Notes: a model not told the origin generated them from the sequence alone. A stretch of DNA of 64,000 bases from Telmatactis stephensoni (GCA_029948255.1 JALIZF010001818.1:124001-188000); one strand, 5' to 3'. Positions 32,035 to 45,021 are shown, counted from the first letter of the stretch. Program-made: numbers and translations.

Positions 32035-33165
32035 TATTTAAAGATGCACGTGTATTACAGACATTTAATTCGATAAGCTAGTTCAATACTAGTAATTCAG
32101 AAGCAATCGGAAGAGTATGACCAATCACAGAATCGCTTGTCATAGGAACTATCGCGAGGTCGTAACGTATGCCGAAACACGCGCACAGTCACATTAACTG
32201 GTTTTGGTTGGTTAAATAACTCCTCCCTGAAAAGAAGAAATTTTAAAATTCACAAGGAAATGAAATCAAATTTTAAGAAAATGGCATGATCAAGTCAACA
32301 ATGCAAGACGCCATTCTTGTCCTGCCTTCATCACTAGTTGAGGCTCGAATCGTTCAATTCCTTGGTAGTCCTAGACCAACTTCAACTTCCGGCTCGACCA
32401 TGCTTGCATATTGTCAACTGGATTGCCTCTTGAAAATTTGGGATTAGAATCATTTATGTTTGATTTGTGTTATTGAGTTGTGAATATTTGAGTGGAGTGC
32501 CTATAAACTATGCTAAGTGCAAAATCTGTATCTTAAATCAAATTTGTGTCTCGTAAGGAATGATTTCACTATGACGCATGCAAGCATAAGCGCAAGGACA
32601 AAGATCAAAAATTGTCCGTTTTCTTGTGCTTGCGCCCATGTTATCTCAATAAAAACGGAGCATTGTGCTGCTTGTGCTTGGGCTTGCATCACTAGTGAAA
32701 AGCAGCCAATATTTGGAAATTTTGATAATGGTTTCTTTTTTTCATGAATGGAAAAGCTGGATAGTTTAATATTCTTGAAAAGTGGCGATGTCTACTTTTT
32801 GAGTTATAAGCATTTGAAATCGGAAAAATGAGGCGACGTCAACCCAGAAATTTTGTTTCTAATTTTGCAGCACTGAAGTGCGTTTGAGTGAAGTACCGAA
32901 TACATTCATCACACTGTGAATTTTAGCAATGAAAATGTTTTGCAAACGGAAAATTAATAAAAATATTATTGCTAGTTGTTGTTGTTGTTGTTGTTGATCA
33001 TTGCCAATATATTTGATATAATTCCTGGGATGGCGTCACTTCGTTTGCATTTTCAGATTTCAAACGCGTGTCCAGAAATATTAAACCATAACGCTTTTTC
33101 TTTAATATAAGAAGCTGCTATTTCAAATACTGGTTAGGGGCACTTAAGACGCGCATCTTGTAATG
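32035..33165. repeat. Gene 2 3' flank paralogous to gene 1 flank
   Basis: Blocks here match 3960-4275 in the same order: TTACAGACATTT, CTACTTTTTGAGTTATAAG, GACGTCAACCCAGAAAT, GTCACTTCGTTTGCATTTTC and CAAATACTGGTTAGGGGCAC. About 650 bp and about 150 bp of extra DNA interrupt the match. This places the ancient duplication end beyond the last exon of both genes. Confidence 0.65.
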
Positions 33166-34076
33166 TGACCTCTCTGACCTATAATGAGCAATTCATACGT
33201 AACTACTGGTTGACAGTATATGTCGTAATATACAGACAATTATCTGGAGAAAGAGTCCTCCCGAATAATTAATGAGGGTCCTCCAATTCGGACTTTAAAG
33301 AGTTTCAAGTCCTTTCAATTAGTTCCAGTCCTCGGCTGCGCTTCGGAACCCCGTTAAGTCCTCATTGTCGGACTTTAAACATTACATCAAAGATGGTTTT
33401 TTGTTGGCCAACCACAGCGCGCGTTTTATGATAGTTATTTCATAATATTCTATAAAGTTCACATATACAACTTATCAAAATCCATATACTTGTAGTGTAC
33501 CCAGGAGCCATTTCAGTCTCAGTTTCTTGGTTCGATGGCTCGAAAGGGTCAATGTTTGTGTAGATAGACATATGAAAAGTTGAAAAAATGATATCTGCTA
33601 ATAAGCAGTCCATTTTTGAGTGTGCGCGTATGTTGCTTACGCTTATGCTTGAGTTTCTAACACTAAGCTAAGCTCGTCAACATGGCTGTAATGGAGATTC
33701 AAAGTTCAATCCAGGACGGAATCGCTCAATTTTTCTGTTATGAATTAATTGTTTAATCACTGATTTCTTTATGCTTAATCATCAAGTTTATTAATGAATT
33801 TTGATTTTTCGAGCTGCATGTCTGTAAACTACTTTTCTGTAAATTTAAAAATCTTCAGAAATCCTAACACTTGCCAGGTCCCACTTCAATAAATAACATA
33901 AAATGAATACATAGTCGACAACTGTCTATTTGTGTCCAATCAAAAGTCAAGTAAGACGTTCTTAACGAACTTGCATCTGTAAACGAACCTGAATGAAAGA
34001 TGTATCACTTTTAATTGGGACCAAAATAGGGACTGATGTCAATTGCTTTGACTGGTTCATATAGGTATAGTTTTTA

Positions 34077-34248
34077 TCAAGTCGTTATCAAATTGTTGTT
34101 CAGTAAGCAGTGTTTATCTTCATCACTGCATACGTCAATCCAACGTGGAGGCCTAGATAGTGGTCGAACATGAAGACATCGATTTGAACTGGATTCTGAA
34201 TCAAATGTTATTTTCAGTGGAAGGTATTTGGCAGAGACAAAACCATTT
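34077..34248 (-). CDS. Gene 2 exon 7 and stop
   Basis: 172 bp, from acceptor TTGGTCAACAG, ending in TGA. It encodes FDSESSSNRCLHVRP and WIDVCSDEDK. Confidence 0.9.
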
Positions 34249-37200
34249 CTGTTGACCAAAAATAGAATTATATAAAGTTAGCCAAGTATATAGAGTTATG
34301 CAAGTATATACCTATTTCAAAAAAGGTTGTCCTCAGTTTTAACTGCATAGTGAATACCGCATACCAAGACCGAAATGCATTGTGGATATCAAATTTCGGG
34401 TATTTTTCACAGTTTTTATAAGTAGAAAAGTTGCGGAAAAAGTTTACTTAGTTTCAACCTGAGAGGAAACAGAGAATCAACATTAGTAAAGCCTCTTGTT
34501 ACTCAATTACAAATTGTCCATAATACATTTCAGTCTTGGTATGCGGTATTCACTATGCAGTATGCACCAATGCCAAGGACAACCTTTTTTGAAATAGCTG
34601 TATATAACAGAAATAAAACAACAAAAACATCACATTCCCTGAACGTCCAAAGTTCTGTATCACAGTTCAGAAGGTGTATAATTGCACCATGAGTCCGCCA
34701 TGGTCCAAAAAAAACCCTCTTCCTTCGCTTCAGATTTCAGTATTTGACCATGAGAAAATGACTCTTTCTTGAAGTCGTTATGCAATAATTTCCAACCCAA
34801 ATGTATATACTTACTTGTTGATTTGTACACGAAGAATACGGGAAAGCAATGACAAGTCTTCAGACGTTGTGACATAGCTGATGAACTTTGGGAAGACTCT
34901 GGCTGGAGGATTCCGGTTGTAATAAAATTGCTTTCAAATGAATAGAAAAACAAAAATTAAAGTCCAAGTAATGAAGAACAAGAAAAATTATTTATGTAGA
35001 ATGTCTTAGTAGTTGTCAAATATAAGAAATTTTATTAGCGATTCGAGGGATCAGCAAAATTCCATACCCCCCCTCAGTCGATATATGGACTGAAAGTTTA
35101 AAGTTTTAGCACATGCTATCTTTCAATTACCTTAATTTTGAATCCAGATGGACCAAAGAGAAAGTTTCCCAAGCTAAAAGCAACAAAGGATTTGTCAATG
35201 ATGTGACCTTGCAGACGATGTGGATGACAACCAATGATCAAGTGCACTCCCAACTTTCTCAAATGAAGAAAATGTTGAGCTTGTGTCTCACTGGGCGACT
35301 TTTTACCTTGGATACCCCAGTGCATAAAAACAGCTATAACGTCGACTTTTTTCTATAAAAGAGAATAGCATAATGGTATTTTTAGAACCACTGATCAGAA
35401 ATTAATAAGGGAGCAAGGGTGGCCGAGTGGTTAGACCACTCGCCTCTCAACTCTTCTGTCCCAGGTTCGATTCCCGGACGGGACACGTCATGTGAGAACA
35501 AGAGTTTGTTATTCTCTTCTTATACTTCGAGAGTTTTTTCTCCGGGTCCTCTGGTTTTCCTCCTGCCATCAAAATCGAACTGGTGAGTTGAGAGTTGATG
35601 GGTGTTTACCGAATAATTAATGAATTAAGGAATGTGTGTATTATATGATTTCATGTGCATTTGATCATATTTCATGGATATTTGCGCAACAAAAGTTTTC
35701 AATTAACGCACAATTCTTCTTACGCCCGTTCCATACACGTTCCATTCCATTCCATTCCATACATGTATCCAACTCTCCGCACGCCTATTGCCTCGGCATT
35801 CGCAGTCATACGAAAACTGCTCTATTGCATCAAGTACGGTACATGAGTCAAGCGGCCTATGGAATAGGCCTTAGGTAATTGCTAGTTTCCATTTGATGGG
35901 GGCTTGATCTTTTGCTCAATACTTATTGCCGAGACTAAAAAAAGCCCAATCGACGTACGGCTGAGACTAAACCTTAGCTTAGCATTTGCTCACGCTACAT
36001 ATGACGTTTTGCAGCAAGTACTCAGTATAAGGGGTACATTCCGTATGAATGTGAAAATTGGCACAGCACACTTACGGCAGGAATTTCAAGTGTTTTTACA
36101 GACAACATGGCACAGACATGGCCACGGCAAGGCGCGGTCCGTTTCACACTCACACTCATGCATGCATTGCTAATTTAGATGTCCATTGTAAGAATTATGT
36201 CCACTGCACCTCAATGCCCTCGTTCAGACCAATTTAACCAGGTTTAGGTTTACAGTGCCCGTTTGTCCATTACGCTTATCAACCATCTTGGGTAGACAAA
36301 ATTTAAACTACCTGGCTAAGATATCTTTACTAAACGACTTCCACTGCGCACGCTAGCGCACGCTACCTCAATAAATCCAAGATAGCGACCTAAAAATATT
36401 TTTGTACGGTAATTATTAAATTTCGATCTTTTTAGATGGAAATTACTTTTACAAGAAGAAAAAATAAATAAACAAATAAAACAAGGAATTTGACCGAGGA
36501 AAAAAAAATCAGATTGAAAAACTCCAGAAAAAAGGATGAAAAAAAATTAGTAGACCCAGTCTCCTCTCGGTATTCAAGTTGGAAGGGAAATTTTCAAAAT
36601 TTACGGCTCGATATCTCGGAAAAGAATACGGTGTCCCCCAATTTTTTCTCCTTTAAACAGAGCTCTGTCAAATATCTATAAAATATCTTAAGATCAAAAC
36701 ATCTAGGTGCATAGGAAAGAGCTACACGAAAAACAACAAAAAAATCCATCTCAACATTCAATCGAATGCCATAACATTTTTTTGCATCATGCGGATAAAA
36801 AGCCTCATAAAAAATTCGTCAGTACTTCCTTTTTCAGTCATTGATTTTAGCCAGAAATGTCTCGGATAAAACTGTTCGTGCTTTGTTGTAATTTTTATTG
36901 AGCTTTGTTCATTTTTGACATTCTAGCTCTAAATGCATTTAATTCACGCTTTATGTTTCGCTTGCCGCGCGCGTCTTTCTTCTCGAGATGCATAACTTTG
37001 TGAGCATATAGCGGAAAAACGAATACGGTGACCCCCGTTTTTTATTTTATTTTTTGAAGAAGTATATGATAGAGTATGTCCAGAGAAAAAATCAACGGAA
37101 TCTAGGTGCAGCTTAATTTGCTCGCGAACGTCCTTAAAATAAACCACTTTACCTTCAATCTATTCACATCCCTTGTGGCTGCTTGGTTACTGTAGATAGC

Positions 37201-40200
37201 CGGACCTGCTGTCATATTACCCCGACGGTAAACACAAGTCCAGTAAAGTTTCTTTACAGAAATTTCATTGCGAAAAACATCACAATAGCCAAGAAAACCT
37301 ATCTTTATGCCTTTAACTTTGACAATCAAAGGATCCTAACATGTAAAGCAAAAGATATTGTCTATTGTGTCTAAATGTATCAGGCTCCACTCGCGTTCTT
37401 ATAGGAACTCCTTCAGCAGCCAAATTAAGACTGCAATATATCGCTAAACTGGTTTATTCCAGTCTGCTCAGGTATTTATATTTCCTCAGTTCGCACTGGT
37501 AACAAATGTAGCGGTAAATGTTTGTATGCTTTCAGTGTGCGCGGTAGCCATGGAAAAACATTTCTAAAAATAGCTGCCTACGGGGTGACACGTTGCATCT
37601 ATAGTGTCAGAAATGCATCTCAGTCTTGCAGTTCTGGTTATACTCTCCTTTCTCTATACAGAAGACAAGCATCAAACGCTGCTGCACTTAGAATTAAAAT
37701 ATATGAACTTACCTGTGGTCGATTCTCATCTACTGTACCATACGTATAACCAATGGCTTTAATTCCTACTTGCTTTAGAACTTGAAGATCATAATCAACA
37801 GATCTCGTACGAAAGTCATTCAAATGATTGTTGGCCAAAGTCACTATATCAAGTCCAGCAAATCTATACAAATATAGAAGGTTCAAATCAAACCGGCAGT
37901 TTCTTCGTCATATGGTACTTGGAGATTAAATAAAGGTGTATATAAAACATTGATGAAACATGCTTCACTACCGTATCTTTCCACTCCCCAAAGGATTGGT
38001 TGGTAACCAGCTCTTGCGAGTAAGACAGGTTCGTTCACTAGAGCGGCGTTAAAATGTTACAGTAAGCTATGTTACCCTGTAAACCTATTTCAAAAAACCT
38101 TGACAGTCGGAGATCTGAAATAAGTACTAGGGTCGATTCTGCATAACATTTGCATAAAAAACTTGAGGCCGATTCTGCATAACATTTGCAGGCCTCGAAC
38201 GTTTCTCTATCGGTCAAGAGACCATAATACTAAGAGAGCGAGGCTCGGCATTGAGGTTTGCGTGATCGTTATTTTCATCAGTTGGAGAAAAATACAGAAA
38301 AAGTCAGACTTATCGATCTTTTGATTCTGATAACTAAAATTATTCTAGATTAGACAATTTTCCTTGACCTTTTCTATCTTTCTTTCAGTTTTCACGCGGG
38401 AGAATTCAAGTTTAAGGAAATTGAGATCAGTAAAGGATTTTTTAGTCTTTTGTTGAATGAATGGAGGACTTTTCATTTTCTTTGTGAAAAGCTTTTGCTG
38501 TTTTTGAAAATGAAATTTATGTTAATCAATCAATCCCCGACTCCAAATTCCGAATAATTTTATCATGAGAAAACCTGACCTATTTAATTAAGGAATAAAA
38601 AACCGTTTTTTATTTCTTTTGTAAAATAACTAACACGCAAATAGACGAAAATAGAAAAAAAGAAAACACTGGCGAAAAAACAAATTGACGTGAGCGTGTT
38701 TGATACTCTCATCAAACACGGGTTTTCAGCCAATCAGAGCGCGCGTTAAATAAGAGTTATTTTATTGAAGCATGTTCGCTTCTTTTAAATTGTCTTTGAT
38801 CAAAAAAATGTTTGATGATCATTTTATATGTCCGATAGCCTGATCAAAACACGGGAAACCGTTTTTTATTCCTTAAATTAAAAGGAAATCGAATGGGTTT
38901 TCGTGAGTTTGAAAAAATATCACGAGTGCAGTTTAAAATCAAGATTTTCAAATTGCACAAGCCGGAATCATTTTCAACAAAGATGACCTCAATATATAAT
39001 ACAGTAAAAACCCGCATATAAGAACCACTGTTTTTCGAGGTTAGGCTAAAATGGTTCTTATGTAATTGGTATTTAGTGAGAATTTAGGCTAAGGTGGTTC
39101 TTAACTGGTTCTTATATACAAGGCAAAAACAATATGTATATTTATATGTTTGTATTGTATATGTATAAAAAATCATTTGCTTATTATTATTGAGTACAAA
39201 TAATAACATATTATATTGTATATACATCACCTAAAACAATTGTAAAGCATTTTTCTTGTAAAAATTTGGTCATTCAGCCTTAACTTATATTTTTTTCAAC
39301 ACTTACAAAACAAAACAAAAAAGGACATAAATCCAAATCAATGTTGAAACCTTTTATATAAGAACCAGTCTAATTTCTTAGGCTAAAGTGGCTCTTATTT
39401 AACAGATGCTTAAAAAGCAAATTTTAGCCTAGTGGTTCTTAATCCACTGGTTCTTATATGCAGGTTTTTACTGTATTCAAAACCTGTCCTTGTCACCTAT
39501 ATTATAACACACACCGCACACATAGCCCCACGTCTGTGAGCATTCAGTAGAACCTGTCGACCTTTATCAACAAACATGGTTCACGTCTTTAGAACAGACG
39601 AAACAACTTTTCCACCCGTAAATATTATTATAAAAGACAAACAATTACCCATAGAGAAGCTTTCGATGCCTGAGCTTCAGCAGCGCCTCAGAGTTTTTAT
39701 GCAAACGTTATGCAGAATCGGCCTTTCAATACTATTGAAATATTCAGTACATCTGAGGCCGGGAACCGTAGCTGCAGCGGAACGCCGGACGTAGTTTGCT
39801 GTGATAATCGAATGTAAGTTATAAGCTTTAATTTGAGTTACAGTTGCGCTGTTTTCGTATTATTTTAAGTCAGGAAACACAAACGCTAAAATATTATGTT
39901 TCGTTACAACTTAACGTTTTTTGAAATAGGTATATATATAGTGAGTAAACCATTCATGATGTTATGGTTATAAAGGTTTCATTTTATACGTACCTTAAAG
40001 CTTCAGCACTGTCAGTATCGGCTCTTAATCTAGGCTCGTATAGAACTTGTTCGTCTTTGTCCATATCCTTTGTAGCAAAAGGAGCTTCTAGATTACCAAT
40101 GGCGAGGTCTGATTCTTTCAGGAATTCGGATACAAGTTCAAACGTTTTGTTGTATGAGCATTTCTCGTGAATATGTTGATATTGAACAGGTCCTCCTAAG

Positions 40201-40871
40201 TTGATGTCTCCAACAAAATCAAGTGTAACTGAGTTATCTATTAAAGAAGGCAAGGTTAGCGATTATCTCAAGATTTCCAATGTCAAACCATTTTAGATTT
40301 TTAGAGTTAGTAGTTGACTCTAAACCAATTTTTAGTATTTACTAATTAGTCACCTTTTTTTCACGGGTTCAATAAAATCACTATAAAACAAAACCGACAA
40401 AACTGCAATGGCGTATACCTTGTCGAAGAACAGCTAAGAACGCGATTCTTCGATAACGCTCGAATAAGGCGTTAAAGAATAAAAGAGTCGTTTATACGGA
40501 GAGGTATCTCTTAGAGCAGATTTCGTATGAGTGTGATACAGACCGTGCCGGTACCGTGGCTGTGTCAGTGACGTGTTGTCTATAAAAAATTCGAAATTCC
40601 TGTTGTGACCGTCTGTCGCCGTTTTCACAGTCATACGAAATCTACTCTATGTAAGACGCGTCGTCTTTGGTCTCGTATAAACGGCCCTATTAAACTTAGT
40701 TCAGTTCGATTTGCTAGAAAGTCGCTCATCTTGAATAAGACAATTAGTAACGGCAGCTATGAATAGGAGAATATTTACCAAACACACAAGTTTACCTTTG
40801 GTTGCCACGAAATGATATGAGAAAATCACCACGATAATTAGTATATAGAGAGCAATCTTATTTCTCGTCAT
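34077..40871 (-). CDS. CapA/PgsA-like (PGA_cap family) gene 2
   Basis: Seven coding exons: 40871-40796, 40237-39994, 37863-37713, 37335-37153, 35352-35131, 34930-34815 and 34248-34077. They sum to 1164 bp, giving 387 aa plus TGA, with GT-AG introns and consistent phases. Residues about 5-22 form a hydrophobic anchor, so the protein is probably a type II membrane protein with the domain in the secretory lumen or outside. Motifs: GDINLGG (35-41), NLEAP (74-78), LANNH (116-120), HWG (229-231), CHPH (261-263 for HPH) and SLGNFLF (278-284). These are the conserved PGA_cap positions of bacterial CapA/PgsA, which take part in poly-gamma-glutamate synthesis. A role in nematocyst poly-gamma-glutamate is plausible from work on cnidarian homologues but not shown here. 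Exon lengths equal those of gene 1 except exons 1, 5 and 7. Confidence 0.87.
34311..34600. mobile_element. MITE in gene 2 intron 6, empty site in copy 3
   Basis: 290 bp with inverted ends (CCTATTTCAAAAAAGGTTGTCC on the left; inverse GGACAACCTTTTTTGAAATAG on the right), flanked by TATA. The matching place in the duplicated block (about 43138-43150) reads straight through AGTATATATAACA, so the element inserted in one copy only and duplicated four bases. Confidence 0.85.
34815..34930 (-). CDS. Gene 2 exon 6
   Basis: 116 bp, from acceptor CATTTGAAAG to donor GTAAGT. It encodes FYYNRNPPARVFPKFISYV and the following stretch. Confidence 0.9.
35131..35352 (-). CDS. Gene 2 exon 5
   Basis: 222 bp, phase 0, from acceptor TCTTTTATAG to donor GTAATT. 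It encodes FMHWGIQG, IIGCHPH and FSLGNFLFGPSG. Confidence 0.93.
35409..35600 (+). repeat. tRNA-derived SINE (gene 2 intron 4)
   Basis: The head GCAAGGGTGGCCGAGTGG (box A) and GGTTCGATTCCCGG (box B), followed by a non-tRNA body with TTTTTTCTCCGGGTCC. It looks like a class II (Leu/Ser) tRNA head. It is also in the duplicate (43908-44110), so it predates the duplication. Not a functional tRNA gene by its continuing body and gene-internal setting. Confidence 0.75.
35640..37100. other. Gene 2 intron 4 remainder
   Basis: Contains a decayed foldback (GTCATACGAAAACTGC near 35806; inverse-like CATTCCGTATGAATG near 36038) related to 40480-40690. A segment at 36490-36660 is repeated near 41300-41480 (AGTCTCCTCTCGGTATTCAA). 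No exon was recognised. Confidence 0.55.
37153..37335 (-). CDS. Gene 2 exon 4
   Basis: 183 bp, phase 0, from acceptor TACATGTTAG to donor GTAAAG. It encodes GIKIGFLGYCDVF and YRRGNMTAGPAIYS. Confidence 0.92.
37713..37863 (-). CDS. Gene 2 exon 3
   Basis: 151 bp, from acceptor ATTTGTATAG to donor GTAAGT. It encodes DIVTLANNHLNDF. Confidence 0.92.
39002..39473. mobile_element. Mariner-like MITE in gene 2 intron 2
   Basis: 472 bp with ends CAGTAAAAACCCGCATATAAG and the inverse ending in GGTTTTTACTG, flanked by TA. CAGT...ACTG ends and a TA duplication fit Tc1/mariner-type elements. Several internal GGTTCTTA words repeat. No transposase. Confidence 0.8.
39994..40237 (-). CDS. Gene 2 exon 2
   Basis: 244 bp, from acceptor TCTTTAATAG to donor GTACGT. 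It encodes LDFVGDINLGG and AIGNLEAPF. Confidence 0.92.
40480..40690. mobile_element. Foldback element in gene 2 intron 1
   Basis: Left arm AGTCGTTTATACGGAGAGG...GATTTCGTATGAGTGTGA and a moderately diverged inverse on the right ending TCTCGTATAAACGGCCC. Related decayed sequence occurs in intron 4 and in the duplicated block. Confidence 0.65.
40796..40871 (-). CDS. Gene 2 exon 1 (membrane anchor)
   Basis: 76 bp from ATG to donor GTAAAC, phase 1. It encodes a basic start (MTRNK) and a hydrophobic run. It is 15 bp shorter than, and unlike, the leader of gene 1. Joining to exon 2 gives codon GAT (Asp26). Confidence 0.8.
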
Positions 40872-40959
40872 CTTTACAGCTTCCAACGGCAAATTAAACG
40901 AAGCTGTTTCAATATTAAATAGCACACTAAGGACTGCAATTGTTAATCTCAAGGGTTTA

Positions 40960-40973
40960 ACAGGTATTGAACA
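40960..40973 (-). promoter_or_regulatory. Conserved 14-mer upstream of gene 2
   Basis: The same ACAGGTATTGAACA as at 24150-24163, 89 bp before the ATG. Candidate shared promoter or 5' UTR element. Confidence 0.45.
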
Positions 40974-41029
40974 CATTTCGATGTTTATATAGTTGAATGT
41001 CAAAATGCTACCTGTAACCTCGAACATTT

Positions 41030-42918
41030 TCCAGAATTATGCATGTATTTTGATTAAAATTTACCCATCTCTTGAATCTTTTTTCTCTCAAACTTTAAAC
41101 TTTAAATATAGCAAAAAACACCAATCTCCATATGAATGTAATCCTTTTTAGTACTGTATTTTCATGTGTGACCTTATTGATTAATTCTCGGTTTTTAGTA
41201 GCGACGCAAGCATAAGCACAAGCCACGTACACTGATTCAGTGTCAGTATTTAAATAAAGGTTCAAACGCTAGGGCGAGGGTTTGCATGAAAAAAGAAAAA
41301 AAGTTAAAAAAGGAATTTTACCGAGGAAAAAAATCGTTCAGGTTGAAAAACTGCAGAAAAAAAGATGGAAAAGATTCTACTGGACCCAGTCTCCTCTCGG
41401 TATTCAAGATGGCGGCCAAATTTTCAAACTTTGCGGCTCTTACGGCTAAATATCTCGGGAACGAATACGGTGAACCCCCCTTTTTATTTCAATGTTTGAC
41501 AAAGAATTACATAGGCTGTTGATATTCTAAATTTGAGAAAAATATTATGGTAAAATCATAATAAAAACATGGATTTCCGTGACAAGTTTGAGCGAAGTCG
41601 TGGCAAAAGCGTCGCTCATGACTGCCAATTCGAATTAAAAACAACAGCTATTTGTTAAGTATTTACAAATATTTTCACATAATATTATTCCATTGATTAT
41701 TGAGTGGTCGTGTAAATAAACATTGAGCAATCCATTTAATTTTTCTACAAAAAATGACTTCTATGCTCGACTCGCATAGATTGGCGCGCAAGCGATCTTC
41801 TATGAGAAAGTGGGTGCACTTTGATGTCGCCTCACTCCTCAACGAGAACGGTGACCCCCATTTTTTATTTGCTCTTTCAACTTCTATGATGACATTATCT
41901 CACCATGCGAAGTATGAAGGAAAAAACATGGTAAACTTTTTTTCCCGCGAACGTCCTTAAGTGAATTCACAGATACAACATATCAAAATCTATATACTAC
42001 TACTGTACCCAGGAGCCATTTCGGCTTCTTCGTTCAATAATGGCTTGAAATGGTCAATGTTTGTGTAAATAAGCATATAAAAACGTGTAAAAAGGACAAT
42101 ATCTGCAAATGAGCTGTCCATTTTTGAGTCTGCGCGTATGTTGCTTGCGCTTATACTTGAGTTTCCAAGCTAAGCTCGTCAACATGGCTGTAATGGAGAT
42201 TCGAGGTTCAATCCAGGACGGAATCGCTCAGTTTTTCAGTTATGATTTAATTTTTTAATGATTAATTTCTTTATACTTAATCATCAAGTTCATTAATAAA
42301 TTTCGATTTTTCAAGCTGTATTTCTGTAAACTGCTTTTCTGTAAATTCTAGTAAATATCTTCAGGAATCATGACACTTCTTATCCGCTGTTTACTGTTCT
42401 AATGCCATCAGGGTCAAGTATACCCCTGGCCTTTGCAAAATGAAATCACGCAAAAATATTTGGTCTTTTCACGCATCACGGATAACTAAAAAATCTCTTT
42501 CACGTTCACAAAAATATCCTAAGTTGCTTTCACGTGGACCAGGAAAAGATTTTATATCTTAAGGAGATGGACAAGCGAATACCCTTTAACAAAAGTGCGC
42601 GCGCTCGAATGCGCGTGGAGATGCGCAGTAGCAAGGGTCCCGAACTACCTTAAAATTGAAACACTAGAACATTTTTATATTCAACGCTAAAGTTGGCATG
42701 GACTACCGACGTCATACATTGGTTAAATAATGACTTGTAATTCAAGACATACACAATGATTTTAATGAAAAAAGCAATATACTTAAACTATATAAGTGTA
42801 GCAAGAGAAACACTTTCAGTTGGGACGAACTTTTATAATAGCGTTTGATGTCCTTTTCTAGCCAGTATATATTTCATCTTCATAAATTGCTTTGACTGGT
42901 TCATATAGGTATGTTTTA
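41030..42918. other. Intergenic DNA between gene 2 and copy 3
   Basis: The right part (from about 41960) is the duplicate of 33460-34076. The left part holds a repeat shared with 36490-36660 and 36990-37060 (AACGAATACGGTGA-type words). No gene. Confidence 0.6.
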
Positions 42919-43087
42919 TCAAGTTATCAAATTGTTGTTCAGTAAGCAGTGTTTATCTTCATCACTGCATACGTCAATCCAACGTGGAGGCCTAGATAGT
43001 GGTCGAACATGGAGACATCGATTTGAACTGGATTCTGAATCAAATGTTATTTTCAGTGGAAGGTATTTGGCAGAGACAAAACCATTT
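42919..43087 (-). pseudogene. Copy 3 exon 7
   Basis: 169 bp, open to TGA. It lacks one codon at the very end compared with gene 2. Confidence 0.85.
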
Positions 43088-43346
43088 CTGTTGACCAAAA
43101 ATATAATAATATAAAGTTAGGCAAGTTAATAAAGTTAGGTAAGTATATATAACAGAAATAAAACAACAAAAACATCACATTCCCTGAACGTCCAAAATTC
43201 TGTAACACAGTTCAGAAGATGTATAATTGCATGAGTCCGCCATGGTCCAAAAAAACCCTCTTCCTTCGCTTCAGTTTTATTTGACCATGAGATAATGACT
43301 CTTTCTAGAATGCGTAATAATTTCCAACCCAAATGTATATACTTAC

Positions 43347-43462
43347 TTGTTGATTTGTACACGAAGAATACGTGAACGCAATGACAAGTCTTCAGACGTT
43401 GTGACATAGCTAATGAACTTTGAAAAGATTCTGGCTGGAGGATTTCGGTTGTAATAAAATTT
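43347..43462 (-). pseudogene. Copy 3 exon 6
   Basis: 116 bp, open. The same phase and splice sites as exon 6 of gene 2. Confidence 0.85.
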
Positions 43463-43633
43463 CTTTCAAATGAATAGAAAAATAAAAATTAAAGTCCAAG
43501 TGATGAAGAACAAGAAAAAGTATTTATGTAGAATTTTTATTAGCGATTCGAGGGATCAGCAAAATTCCATACCCCCTCAGTCGATATATGGACTGAACGT
43601 TTAAAGTTTCAGCACATGCTATCTTCCAATTAC

Positions 43634-43855
43634 CTTAATCTCGAATCCAGATGGACCAAAGAGAAAGTTTCCCAAACTAAAAGCAACAAAGGATTTGTCA
43701 ATGATGTGACCTTGCAGATGATGTGGATGACAACCAATGATCAAGTGCACTGCCAAATTTCTCAAGTGAAGAAAATGCTGAGCTTGTGTCTCACTGGGCG
43801 ACTTTTCACCTTCGTTACCCCAGTGCATAAAAACAGCTATAACGTCGACTTTTTT
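43634..43855 (-). pseudogene. Copy 3 exon 5
   Basis: 222 bp, open, with HWGNEG, GCHPH and SLGNFLF all kept and acceptor/donor intact. Confidence 0.87.
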
Positions 43856-43907
43856 CTATAAAAGAGAATAGCATAAGGGTTTTTTAAACCACTGAAATTA
43901 ATAAGGG

Positions 43908-44110
43908 AACAAGGGTGGCCGAGAGGTTAGACCTCTCGCCTCTCAACTCTTTTGTCCCTGGTTCGATTCCCGGACGGGACACTTCTTGTGAGTACAAGAG
44001 TTTATTATTCTCAGTCTTCCTATACTTCTAGAGTTTTTTTTCTCGGGGTCCTCCGGTTTTCCTCCCGCTATCAAAAACGAACTGGCGAGTTGAGAATTGA
44101 TGGGTGTTTA
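43908..44110 (+). repeat. tRNA-derived SINE (duplicate copy)
   Basis: Duplicate of the SINE at 35409, with GGTGGCCGAGAGGTTAGACC and GGTTCGATTCCCGG. Box A has one change. Confidence 0.75.
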
Positions 44111-45021
44111 CAATAATTAATGACTTAAGAAGTGTGTGTATTATGATTTCATGTGCATTTGATCATATTTCATGGATATTTGCGCAATAAAAATGCTCAT
44201 TGTACACACAATTCTTCTTACGCCCGTTCCATACACGTTCCATTCCGTTCCATACACGCATCTAACTCTCCGCACGCCTATTGTCTCGGCATTCGCGACA
44301 TCGATTCCACATGACCTATCACTGACGGGGTATCAGATATGCGGTGAGGATATATGTATATCTTTTTCGCAGTCATATGAAAACTGCTCTATTGCATCAA
44401 GTACGGTACTGAGTCGAGCGGCGTATGGAATGGGCCTTATAGGTAACTGCTGGTTTCCATTTATTGGGGCTTCGTTTGCTCGATACCTATTGCCGAGACT
44501 AAAGAAAGCCCGATCGACGTACGGCTGAAACTTAGCATTAGCTTAGCATTTGCCCGTGCTACATATGAAGTTTTGCAGCAATTACTCAGCATACGGAGTA
44601 GATTCCATATGAATGTGATTGAAATGGGCACAGCACAGTTACGGCAAGAATTTCAAATGTTTTTACAGACAACGTGGCCACGGCAAGGCGCGGTCCGTTT
44701 CACACTCACACTCATGCGTTGCTAATTTGGATGCTCATTGTAAGAATTATGTTCACTGCACCTCAGTGCCCCCGGTCAGACCAATTAAACCAGGTTTAGG
44801 TTTTCAGTTCCCGCTTGTCCATTACGCTTACCAGCCATCTTGGGTAGACAAAATTTAATCTTGTCTACTTGGCTAAAATATCTTTACTGAACGAGTTTTG
44901 CCATGTTTAGTGCACACCGGTGTGAAGAACTCTTTTTTAACGTTGTTCGGTTAAACTTTCACTTGTTGGTGTGAACGGATGATAATAAGACTGCAATACA
45001 TTTAAAGAACCACCACTTTAC

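Larger units (their letters stand above)
33460..38770. repeat. Segmental duplication, source block
   Basis: Sequence from about 33460 to 38770 is matched in order at 41960-51672. The match covers the 3' flank, exons 7 to 3 of gene 2, introns including the SINE, and about 900 bp of intron 2. The second block differs by insertions and small changes. Exons 1-2 were not included. Confidence 0.85.

Noticed and set aside
35409..35490. Functional tRNA-Leu/Ser gene
   Set aside because: Boxes A and B are good, but the sequence continues into a shared non-tRNA body and is repeated elsewhere, so it is a SINE.
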